Source: Clytia hemisphaerica (Eukaryota > Cnidaria > Hydrozoa > Leptothecata > Clytiidae). Taken from it: a stretch of DNA of 64,000 bases. The position numbers were made by a program, and so were the translations under genes. The notes under the pieces are model-generated. The model was not told the origin of the DNA. It made no database searches and was given only the letters and a program-made list of their open reading frames with translations. The stretch covers positions 186,001 to 250,000 of the forward strand of contig CACVBU010001298.1 in the NCBI GenBank assembly GCA_902728285.1, given 5' to 3'. Position 1 is the first letter of the stretch; each line of letters opens with the position of its first letter. Shown here in pieces: positions 11,779 to 23,300 of this stretch.

Positions 11779-11990
11779 TATATGAATTGACTCTTTCGGA
11801 AAATTTTTCATTGATATTTCCTATTAATTCTAAAATTTACTCCTTTGGGTGCTATTGATGCTAAAATTTTGAAGCCTGCTTTTTATTCTCATATGTACTT
11901 GAAGAGGTTTGAACCAACCATCATACTTTTCCCCATTGTCTATGTCCCCTGAGAGTTAATATTTTCTCTGTTTTATTCCACAGGAAGAAA

Positions 11991-14134
11991 ATGAAGATCA
12001 GTTTGTTGGTTTTAGTGCTGGCAACTCTTGTAGGTTAGTAAAATATCAATCTCTATTTAGCTTACACATTTTTTATGTGGCTAAAATTTCAAAGCTTTAA
12101 AACAGGAGCAGCCCATATAAAGTTGTTGGACGGATTTTTCTAAACCATTTATTGGGCTATTCCATAAAAAAATATTTGTACCCCCTATACCCTATGTTGA
12201 GGAGGTCTTTTTTGGGAAAGGTTTTTTTAATTTTCAGGACCCCCTTGAATTTTTTTCCTCATTTCTGGACCACCCTGGATTTTCGACCTCGTTTTACTGA
12301 CCACCCTGAATTTTTCACCCCATTTTACTGTATACCAGACCCCTTTGAATTTTTACTTTCCAGACAACCCTTGACAACACCTGTCACACCTTCGCAACAT
12401 ATTGAATAGACTATTTTCTGGAATAGCCCATCGGGATGGTAGTGTAATTTGAAGTGGTGTTTGTTTTTAAAATAAGTGTGTTTCTATGAACAAAAAACTG
12501 ATTCATTTATTTTTCAGTTGCTGATCGAGCTTACCGAGATGATATTCGAGAGTTGAAAAAACTCGATCAAAACATTTTATACGACATGTTGAAAGATAAA
12601 CGATTATACGATCATGTTGATTTTGATGACGAGACGAAAAAATTTCTAACCAGCCATTCTAAAGGTAAGTCGTCAGTAATTAAACTATTTATGATTCTGA
12701 GATCATGTTCAGACGTTACGGTTCCGTATCGCTCCGGTATGGTATTTGTTACGGATAGAAAGTGTTCGTACTGATTTTAGAACGTTTCCAAGCAATGAAA
12801 TGGAGGAGTTCCGTTCCGATGTAAAAAGTGAAGCGAAACCGTTTCGATCTGTTGTGCCTGTACCGCCCTGCACAAGGGCGTTTTTCATGTCTTGAAAAAA
12901 CTTGCCGCGTATCTTTAGCAATATAAACATTGAACCAAGCTATATCCGCGATTTATGACCGGAGGTTTTTTTGAAATTGGTACCCGCAAAGAAGCCATTC
13001 TTGTGTTAGAACTTTTCCTTAAGACAAACGGCGCTGCAGCACTAGTCTATGAAGTCTACAAGTAAAGGAAGAAGATCTAATAACTTCTAAATAACCTAAA
13101 TAACTTCTTGAGTTCACAAAAAAGCTTCAACCGATGCAAAATAGAACAGATTTGCGCTGTCATTCGCCAAAATAAGTTCTCGCCAAAATTAAAAAGATCG
13201 TTCTCTCGCCAAATTAAGTTCTCGACAAAATTTAAAAAAAAATTGAATCGACCGTTCGTCAAAATTAGTTCTCGCCAAAAAAAGTTCCATTAAGGTATCT
13301 AGCCCATCTTCTGTCGAAAAGTGGCGTATATCTATCCAGTCATTAATGAAATATCATTTTTATTTTATTTTCAGACGAACTGCGAGATATAATGGATATG
13401 CTTTCAGCTGATGAAGATGAAGATGAAGACACTGGCGATGATAAAGAACTGGAGGAAGAAAAAGGTTAGAAATTGACCCCAACAAAATAATTTTAAGTAC
13501 TTTAACTTTTTTGGTCATATTTTTTTGATGTTGCTTTTCTTTTACGCAATAAGCCTGGGAACCTGTTCTGGTCTGGTCTGTAAAATACACAAACAGGTGG
13601 CATTTTTTTGGGTCCTAGATTTAAATCCATTTTTTACCCCTAAACTATAATCATGCAAAATCTCGTACTTTTACGCCTTTGTGCACATATTTTACTCAAC
13701 TAGACCGTACTACTTCTCTAAGGTCCCGAATAAATGTCCCCATCCGGTTATTCATTTTCAAAATTAAAACATTTTTTCTATCCTATTTTTATAAAGGATT
13801 AGGAGACAAAGAAATGGAGACTAGACCCAAAAGAAAGGAAACCTTGGATGAAAACAAAAAGGATAATGACAATGATGAGGATTTAGATGAAGTTTTAGCT
13901 GACGACGCTGACGATTTCGATGAAGAAGACGTACGACATTTACCTAAAGAACAACGTGATCCATGGTGGCGTGGACGTCGCCGACGACGATTTTGGAGAA
14001 CAATTGCCAAACCGTTCAAACACGTTGGCAATTTCGTCAAAAAACATCACAAAAAGATTGTGAAAGGTGTGGTAGCTGCAGCTAAGTTGTGTAGACAAAC
14101 CAGATGTCACCGTATGATTAGAGGTAAAAAATAA
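11991..14134 (+). CDS. Secreted acidic/cationic precursor, candidate antimicrobial peptide
   Basis: Four coding exons (11991-12033, 12518-12664, 13375-13464, 13797-14134) join in phase to 205 aa, each with GT/AG borders. The last acceptor could instead be 13803, which is also in frame and two residues shorter. A signal peptide (about 1-16, hydrophobic LLVLVLATLVVA) precedes a charged pro-region. Residues 74-90 and 111-138 are runs of Asp/Glu. The C-terminus reverses charge. After Gln-Arg147 it reads DPWWRG, five arginines and FW, then an amphipathic Lys/His segment (about 159-190), then Cys192 and Cys197, and it ends GKK, a typical amidation signal. An acidic pro-part masking a basic peptide is the layout of many host-defence peptide precursors, including Hydra arminins and tunicate peptides. 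I cannot assign it to any named family. Stop and AATAAA overlap (14130-14135). Confidence 0.7.
12154..12429. repeat. GGGCTATTCCA MITE in the cationic peptide gene intron
   Basis: The inverted ends GGGCTATTCCATAAA and CTGGAATAGCCC bound 276 bp rich in CCCCTTGAATTTTT words. It lies inside the intron between the signal-peptide exon and the next coding exon, so it should be spliced out. Confidence 0.7.
13160..13290. repeat. TTCTCGCCAAAATTA minisatellite
   Basis: The word AGTTCTCGCCAAAA recurs about five times with changes (TCGCCAAAATAAG, TCGCCAAAATTAA, TCGCCAAATTAAG, TCGACAAAATT, TCGCCAAAAAAAG). It lies within the third intron of the cationic peptide gene and contributes no exon. Confidence 0.6.
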
Positions 14135-14210
14135 AATGGGTTACAAATAATTCCAAACCCCTTCAGTACCCTGCTTGCTCATCATATCTCAATGACGGTA
14201 TACAGGGTTT

Positions 14211-14446
14211 TTTATAAGAAAATTCAACCTTATTGGATGTTCTTAACTTTTTTTATTTTTAAGCCTAAAAATATTCTTAATGCATCTTCTTATTTTCCCC
14301 ATTTCGTGAGCATTTTTGTCCATTTTCCTTAGAAATCGGATGTTTTCTCAAAGTCCACAAAGCCTTAAAAATGTTCTTAACTTGTTCTTAACATTCTTGC
14401 TATCGAAGCCTTATGTTCTTATATAGTTTATTCTTATATAAAAAAA
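14211..14446. repeat. ATAAGAACA-type MITE, degraded
   Basis: The left GTTTTTTATAAGAAAATTC and right TTCTTATATAAAAAAAATC ends bracket repeated GTTCTTAAC words (for example AATGTTCTTAACTTGTTC). It has the same organisation as 34733-34990 and 43798-44008. It begins about 75 bp after the cationic peptide stop. From here to 15.8 kb I see only AT-rich sequence without a gene. Confidence 0.5.
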
Positions 14447-15848
14447 ATCTCAATCAAAAGATCAAGCAACCCGTATTATTTAATTTTTATATGTGTAATT
14501 TTGAATATAAAATATAAGCTGTCAAAAGTCAAATAAGTCATAAAATTCTGAAATCGACTTTCGTTTGATTATGCTTATGTGAATGATAGCTTATTTCTTT
14601 GTGGGGAATACTTATAATCTTAAAAATTATTTTTTGATAAACTTTTGTATTTTTTACATTATTTACATTTTACTATTTTAGATAAAATGAATCTTTAACG
14701 GAAAACAATTTTTTCGTTTTTTTTACCCTGTATTGTCCCATGTTTGTCCCACGTTTGGTTAAATATGGCGAGAACTTATTGTATCGGCCTACTTCTCAAA
14801 ATTCGCTAGATTTAGTTCCCACCTTGTTAGCAATATGGCCTTTTTTTCCCTAAAAATACCAATTTTAGGGGTGATTTCCAAAATCTTGAGAATATTTGTG
14901 TTTCACGGAATTTAATTTCGCGGATTTGTCAAAAATAACCGTAAAATTAAATTCTGCGAAACTTTCTTCCATCGAGATACTTTCAAATAATTACAAAATT
15001 GCAATTTTGCAAAATATTACGTCATGAATGTCCTGCGAATCTAAGAAACTTGAGACGTGAAGATTCTGTCAGCTCAGAAGCATAAATATTTTGATAAAGA
15101 TCATAATCTGGATATTTCCTATATCGACCAATCAATAGTTTACAACTTTTCTCTATGAATGGAATAAATTAAGTGAAACAAACTTCTCCTTTTCTTTATC
15201 AAAATCAGGTTCATTTTCATGAAGAAAATCAATAACTTTTAATTAGATCAGCCCAAATCTTAATGTATCAAACAGTTTATTTCTGAGATTCTATTATTTA
15301 GTAAATCAACACAAAGGAACGGTTTCTTGCCCCTTTTATCGGAAAAAAAAATTGATTGGAAAAGCAAAAAATTTCGTAAACTTTCGAACCATGATTCATT
15401 GATAAACTTTAGGGAAATCATTTTGACGTTTTTACAGAATTTCATCTGATTTCGCGATTTATCTTTATTTATCTTTAGTTTTTTAAGTTGTTAACTTTTA
15501 ATGTAAAAATTTTGAGGAGAGTAGGTAAGAAAATCCAATCTAGAGTAAATTGAAATTGTGAGGGGCCATTATTTCATCTTTTTTGGATGTGACGCATACC
15601 ACAGAAAGTTGTAGAGAAAGTAGACGGAATGAAGCGATGGTGAATGAAATTTGAAGCTTTCGAGAATCTTCGGGTACAAAGTGGAGCAGACGCTCTTACA
15701 TATCTGCTTTGCTCTCGAAGCTTGTAGTTCTTAAAAAGCCTTATATGCTTATCTACGTTAAAATAATAAAAAGAAACTATTTGGCGCTGTGTGGGCATTT
15801 CTCAGGCCAATATGGAATTGTATAATCTGGTATTAAGATTAAGAACCT

Positions 15849-16092
15849 TAACCCTTTGTGCGCGCTGTTTTTTTTTGAAACTAAAAACTTAAAGTGCCAT
15901 AAAAGCTTGTAGCTTTTTATTTAGAAGATGGTTTTGGTACCATTGGAAAGCTATTTTTAAATTCTTTCTAAAACCATTCGGTTTATGCCCCTTTAAATCA
16001 AGTGGTCAGGAGCTATGGCCTCAAGTCTGAGACTCAGTATTTTGGCTTGTCTTTGACGCATATACGCGTTCCTCGTGGTCTAAGGGTTAATA
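15849..16092. repeat. TTAACCCTT MITE
   Basis: The short inverted ends TTAACCCTT and AAGGGTTAA enclose 244 bp, with GTGCGCGC near the left and TACGCGTTCC near the right. TTAA at both borders fits a TTAA target duplication (piggyBac- or Kolobok-type). It lies upstream of the collagen start. Confidence 0.45.
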
Positions 16093-16207
16093 TCATAAAT
16101 TGATTTGCTCGTATAACGGATTCCTTAACCAGGTAGATGTATAAGGTAAAGGTTTATCCTATGATTTCTCTTATATTTTAGAAAGATTTCAAGATACAAA
16201 GAAAGTT

Positions 16208-17394
16208 ATGACCGAAATACAAGAGTTGATGAGTAATCGTGAATTGTTGGACCAAATCTCCAAAAGTGATAACGAATCTCCCTATCAAATGAAAGGCTCT
16301 AATCATCATCGGCCAATCGCTATACCACCTATAAAGAAAGTCTCAATTGAAGAGCAATCAATCTATGAGAGAAGTCCTCGGCCTGTTAAGGCCATAACGG
16401 TTGAGAGTGGCCGAAGCCCAAGGTTACGTAGAGCTGCCGAACGTAGTCCGACACGTACTATACGTGCTATTGATGGTGGCCGGCCGTCTCGCGATAACGG
16501 TACGAAATGCCCCCGGAATACGATTCGAGATGAAGGAGCTATAAAGAGCCCGTGTCTTTCTCATAAGGTGCTTCATAATAATCAAGCCACGGATGACAAA
16601 CAAGCCGTTGCTTCACCGACGTCTTCAATATCATCGAAAACGTCCGTGGCGCGTAGCGATCGTCAACCGGACCAGATATACGGAACGAGTTTTCAGACGT
16701 TTCACACTCCGCCGAAGAAACAACGTTCCTTGAGACCACGGATTGAGGATGATATTTATGATGATATAGATATTCGAAAAACACCTAAATTGGTTGATCG
16801 AGTCCTTGTCAATAACAATACACCGGAAGATGACGTCATTGACTCGCCTTTCGAAATACCAGCTACTATAAAAGAACACGATGAACTTCTTGTAGATAAG
16901 ACCCCAACTACAATAGATAAAGAAAGTATACATTTCACATTCTCAGATTCTAATGACAGTTTGGATAAATCACCAGAATGCTCCATGATGACGCCCCCGC
17001 CCCCGCCTTTGTTTGATATGGAAGGGCACGGTTGTAAATGTCCAAAAAAGCTACGCTGTATTGTAGAGACATTCTTCTTTTTATTCCTTGCGGCTTACGT
17101 CATCGCAACTCCTTACGTAATGTTTATCACATACGAAAATCTTCTTATCTCTGAAGAAAAACTTCAACTCATTGAAGTTCCTTTTTACAGCCACTTGAAT
17201 AACGGAAAAGATAATTTGATCACATTATCTTCACAATATACTCACGATAACATCAATGAAAACACGAATAACACGCGTGCACAACAAAATCGTGTCGTGG
17301 TACGTGGTTTCAAGGAATACGAAGTAAACATCTTTTATAAGATCGATCAAGACATCGAAGAAATGAAATTGAAACTGGAAAATGCAAATCAAAG
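16208..17394 (+). CDS. Collagen exon 1: cytoplasmic tail, membrane span, stalk
   Basis: Encodes residues 1-395. The tail carries repeated basic Ser-Pro-Arg motifs (RSPRPVK, GRSPRLRR, ERSPTR at about 57-83) and later acidic segments, then a poly-Pro patch (TPPPPPLFD). Cys278 and Cys284 flank the entry to a hydrophobic run with FFFLFLAAYVIATPYVMF. The outer part contains an N-glycosylation sequon (NNT) and charged heptad-like sequence. The exon opens after an acceptor at 16181, and the frame stays open for 26 nt upstream of the ATG. A 5' exon therefore exists, but its coding status is unknown. The donor is AG|GTAAAG. Confidence 0.8.
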
Positions 17395-20300
17395 GTAAAG
17401 ATGAAATTTTTGATAAGATCCCCATTGGATCGAGAAAAAAAATTAAACGCTTCAATCTTCTCTTCCTACGTTTAATGGTCTTTAATAGTATCCCGTTATG
17501 ATTAATGCAACTGACTTTCTATAATTCGACCCAAACAGGGAAATCTACTCTGTTCGAACTACTTTTATAAGACTTTCTCTTTATGAAGCTTTATGAAGAC
17601 TTTCCGGGAGGAAGTGTTCTTTGGGCAAATTTACGACTGTTTTCAGTTCCATCAAAACTCATAGCCGATTTAACATGACACATCTTTTATTATCTCCAGG
17701 CTACAGTTCATCCAGAATATGCGAACGGTCATCGGGAATGTCGATCAAATTATTGGCAAGAATGAGAACGAAGAAAAATGCATGTGTCTTAAAGATGTTA
17801 AAGGTTGGTCATCCACTTAAGTAACGGTGACCGGACGTTTCCCCGACGGACGTTTCCCCGACTGACGTTCGACAGACGTTTCCCCAATAGACAATGCCCT
17901 CCGACAGACAATGCCCCGATGGACGTTTCCCCAACCGGACATTTCCCCAACAGACTTTTCCCCGAACGGACGTTTCTCCGACTATAACTTTTGTTTTTCT
18001 TTAACTAACTACACGTACCCTGAGTATCATAGGTTACGTTTTCAAAGAAAATAGTAACCTATGAAGACAAATAATAGAAATTTTATCGCGCATTTGTCAA
18101 TCTAATCACTGTAGAAAAAATCAAAGATGAAGAGCAGATATTACCATATTAATGTCTAGCAGGACTGTATCAGTATGCAGTTTACTATTTACGAATTCCC
18201 CAGAAACCTCCAAGTGTAGTTGAAATGAGTTTATTACGAAAGAAATCTTTTACATGATCCCCAAATGTATAACAGTAATTACTAAAATTTTAATTATGGA
18301 AATGTCACTCACTTTTAATTGAATCGAAATAATAGACAGACTGTATGTTATGATTCTCTATCACTGACTCTTTTTAAAAAGCATTGATGACTTTTTGTAA
18401 GTTGTGTTTTCAACGACGGGAATAAAAATATCGACTATGACGCTCATCCAAGATCTTGGATGGTCGTCATGGTTACTTTTGTCTTCGCTGATTGCGCGAT
18501 GAATAGAATCTCGATTCGTCGGCACAGCGTAAATATATGATTTTGAGCTGTGCTTTTCACGCTTTTTTAAGAACACGAAGAGGCTGAAATGGCCAAAACC
18601 TAAGAACAGAGTAAGATCAAAGAGCCTCAAATTTCAGAAGTTCTTCTGTGAGCAAAGTTTGTGGATGGTCTTTCAACTACCAATAAGGGGATCAATCAGG
18701 CAAATGGTTGTAAAAGGACTTCCGCTTGTCAGGGTTTCTTTTTTGAGTTTCTGAAAATATCTGATAGGGTCACAACAGATGGTTATTGAAGAAGTAAAAT
18801 ATGAATGACATCTGGAGCACAGATTTATAAAGCCCGAAGAGCTAGATATCGTGCTTTAAGCCATCGCAGGAAAAGAAAAGTGAATATCGCAAGAAAGTTT
18901 CTATTATTTCCGAAAATCCTCGAAGCTTCTGATTGGTCAAGCACTGAAATTCTACTGTAATTTCACATAGGATTTCCTACCTGACCACGACACATTTTTG
19001 AGTAAAAGCACGACATCTAACCATTTGGGCTTTATAAATCTGTGAGCACCATCGTCCAATGTTTTCAATATTATCTTCTTTTTTTCACTTCACAGAATCG
19101 TGGAAAGAAAAGTTCAGTAAATTTACTTTCCCACTTCAAATCGACTCTAACACAAGTAAGTAGCTTAAAATTTCTTGCTGATATAGTGGTCTCTTATTTT
19201 GCTATTGTATTTGATGAGGTCCTGATACCATAGAATTAATTCTTGTTGCGAGGAGGCTCTTTCGACTCCACTGGAAAATATGACAATGTGAAAAAATATT
19301 CAAATGGTTGAAATCAAATCAGAAGGCTTCACATTATTGCTGAAATTTTTCGAATCATTTGTATCGAAAACTAAGGTGCTCTGAATTATCTTTTCAACGC
19401 GCTATGGTATTAATAAATTGCTAAAATTGAAGGTTGGAATCGAATTGGTTGAAAAAAAGCAATTAGTGCACGCTCAAAGCGAATGAACTTGATTTTGCTT
19501 AAAAGTGCACACATAGATATCATAGAAATTTATCTGCTCTTTTACAACCATTAAAAGTCTTTGAAATTCAAATTTTTTGTTTTTTTACAGAGCTAGAATG
19601 TTCATGTAATTACACATCGGTGGGCCTGATGGGGCTACAAGGGCCGAGAGGACCAAAAGGGCCAGCTGGTTTTGATGCAGCTATCGAAACAAAAGTATGT
19701 ATCTTATAGTTTTATTCTTTAGCCTAATCCACTGTGATTGGTTTTTCAGTTTTATTTCGTCCTGTAACTCGTGCTACGAAATATAACACGAAAGCTAAGG
19801 GTCCAGCCGTTCGCTGTAAACTACGGGTATTATTTTAGCGAATGTCTTAAAATATGCTTTATAAGTCGACGTATTACGAAACGAATTTTAACAAACTTTA
19901 TCCCAGAAAGATAAACTGTTTTCTGAATTATAATCTTTTAAGCGGTAAAAATCAAAAACATTTTAATTTTACTTTCAAAAACTCTTCGAACTCATACAAG
20001 GTCACCTCTAGTATGCTAGACAAAGTAGAAAATGAGCAACAATTAATGAAATTGACAAAGTGTAAGTAGCTTATAGAAACTGATGTTATCTCGTAATAGT
20101 TTTTGTATTATCATATTACTGTATTATACTCATTCTAAATGACCCCAGTCTACGTACAAAGATTTTCACCCATTCTTTTTTCAGCTCTTGGAATCACTGA
20201 AAGGGGAGAAGGGGCCTGGAGGAGAAAGAGGGTTGAAAGGAGACCGTGGACGTGCTGGTATTTCAGGTAAGGGTTCATTTCGTAATTTTACGTGAAATTA

Positions 20301-23300
20301 AATTTGGATTATGAAATTGGATACTGAGTTGGATGATTTACACACCCCGGTCTCGCAGACCCGCTAGGACCCCAGCCCCACTGAACAATTTGGCCAAAAT
20401 TTCCTCAACCGGTGGGGAAAATACCCTTCAATTTTAGCCCCACTGAAAATTTACTTTGATTGCATCCCCATCCGAAATTTAATTTAAAAGATTGGACTCC
20501 AAAACCATCCCCCACTGGATTTTTTAATTTTCTAACAACAGCAAAATGTTTTTCCGCTGTGGGGAAAAGTTCCTGCGGGGATGTGAGACAGGTGTGTATT
20601 TACTGGTGCAGTCGATTATCGTATATAGGGTCAATACTTTCTTCCAGTCATCTCTCTTAAACAGGGAATGTAAACTTTCAAAGTCCGTTTTTACTCGATT
20701 CAATAATTTTCCTATTTGATTAGCCTGGATTGACGTTGATTTGACAGGGATTGTAATTCCTTAAATAAAACATTCGTAAATGTTAGTAAAACTCATTTTC
20801 GCCAATGTAGCCTTTTAATTACATGTTTTTTTTTTAGAAGAATGGTGTAAATCCATTTCATCATGGATATTCTTAACTTTTTTGGGAACATCATCCTAAA
20901 ATATTCTTACAGCATTCTTAGGTTAGGATCCTCATTCAGACTAGGTTTAACATTTAGTACATACGTCTCAAGCATAAAATGGCACTTTTGTGAAAGGAGT
21001 GAGCCTTAGGGGATAATTCATAATTCATAATTGAAAATTCTCTTAAAATGGCATTCGAAGCTCCCATAGCTTCAGTAGCAAAATTCCATGATGGTGATAT
21101 TCTTAGCATATTCTTAATTTTTTGGCCATTTTATTCTTATAAAATGTATTCTTAAAAAAAAGTGTATAGTCTTAACTCAACTGTTCTTTTTGTCACAGGC
21201 TCTGCAGGTAAATGCGTTAAACAATGTGACAAAAACCAGAAACCAAAATTCAGCACAGTTTATACTCATTGGGGGAAATCAAGCTGCAATCAAGACAACC
21301 AACAAATCTATACAGGTATTTCTTACTTTCTGTTGACGAATTCCCTAATCTTTGCGCGTGTAACGTTTAAACGAGGCTGGACTGGAGTTTAGCAGAGTCC
21401 AGTAGACATTAAATATTCGAAATCCTTGTATCGACAGATAAAAATATTTTCCTCTATTTGAAGTAATTTTAGACCCAATCCGTACTCCCTGCTGACATCA
21501 GCACTTTAACGCAAAATATTGTATTTGCTGATTTCTACTGGCGTCAGCAAGACTTGAAAAAATATTTTATGCAAAAAATATCCTTTTAATGATGTGTAAC
21601 TTTTGGTTCAAATTTCATGTTTATACCATCAGGGGCATCAGCCAAACTGGAATTATTCAAAAAACAAGTTTTGCTGACGTCAGCCTTTTTTTGTTTTTGC
21701 CTAATGTCTTTTTTTGGGTGAAAAAATTATTTATGGCACAGCCATTCCAGTGATTCCACTCCAATACGCCTCTTTCGATGTATGAAGTGATATGATTTGA
21801 CAAGTGGAAACGGTGATAAAAAATTACGGTAAATTTAGACGTTATTTGCCCGAGAATTTTTTCTGAACATATATTTGTTTTTTTTTGCAGAAAAATATAG
21901 CAATGCCCAAAATTCAGCATGGTTTAATTTTCATATGAATTATCCTTTTTACCTGGAAGTATCTAATAATCGCTGGAGCAGCTCGTTTTAGCTAGAAAGA
22001 TGGTTTTCTTACAGCGGGGATAAAGATTTCTATTGAAATCTAAATGGGCTTAAAAATTCTATTGTTCAAAGGTTAAAAAATCCAGTGGGGATGGTTTTGG
22101 AATGGGAATAAAATCAAAGTCAATTTCTCAGTGGGGCTGAAATTCCAGGGTATTTTTCCCACCGGGAACGAAATTTTGTACCAGATTTTACATTAAGCTG
22201 GGGCCTAGCGGGTCTGTGACACAGGGATGTACTGTCACACCACGCACACGAGTAATGCTCACCTTAAGTAACAACAAGCTCTGTGTCACCGCAGCGGTGG
22301 TAAAATTACAACAATTTCATCCCTATTTAAAATTCAATGTAAAAAAATTGCACTACAAAACCCATCCTCGCTGGATTTTTTGACCTGAGAACAAAAGAAC
22401 TCATTAACTCAATTGTTGGGATTTTAATAAAAAATTTTATCCCCACTATGGAAAGAGGTTTCACCGGGGCTGTAAAACAAAACTCCAAATCTACATTCAA
22501 TCTGATATTTCTGTTTTACAGTTGCAAGGCAAGTGTGTTCAGTTTTCGTAAAACTGCACTTCAAATAAGATTTTTGATGAAAACTTATTGACATGGTTAC
22601 AATTATTCATGGAAAGAAGTCTTTGTAAAATATACTCCCAATTGCACCACCTTCTCACAGACCCGGTGGGGTTTTTTCAGCCAATGGGGATAAAAATAAC
22701 GGGCTTAAACTCGATAGGGATTAATATTCCCATATTCTTTATGGCTGGGGATTTTAATTCTTTTGTTTTTAAGTCAAGAGTATAATTTTTTCACTGGGGA
22801 CGATATTTTGGCCAATTCTTCCAGTGGGAAGGGGTCCTAGTGGGTCTGTGAGAAGGGAAGGTCCAAATAGACCTGTCTGCTAACAATATAATGAGCACTT
22901 ATATTAGAGAAGGAACAAAATTTCACTTGTTTATACTTTTTTTATAAGAACAAACTATACAAGAACATATGTCCTTGATAAACAAAAAAATTAAGAAGCA
23001 TATAATAGTATCAATTTTACTTTATATTAAGAACACTTTTAGGTTGCTTTTTGGTTTTTAAAAGGCCAAATTTTTTAGGAAATTACACAAGAATACTGAC
23101 AAAATGGTGAAAATAAAATCTTAAATTACTTTTAAGGCTTAAAAACTCAAAAAGTTGAGAACATTTGCAGACTTCAAAATTTTGGGCGTTCTCAATTTAA
23201 CTTAATTTATTTTTCGTCTTTCATATTTGAAGGGAAGAAAAAGGAAGAGGAAACTGAAATTGAATTTAGGATTCTGATACTTTTTGAATTTATGAAAACA

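Noticed and set aside
13679..13796. Upstream extension of the last cationic peptide exon (open to an ATG at 13679)
   Set aside because: The stretch before 13797 is pyrimidine-rich and acts as the acceptor tract; joining at 13797 or 13803 continues the upstream frame.
13789..14040. 83-aa Ser-rich minus ORF
   Set aside because: Antisense shadow of the acidic and Arg-rich codons in the last exon of the cationic peptide gene.
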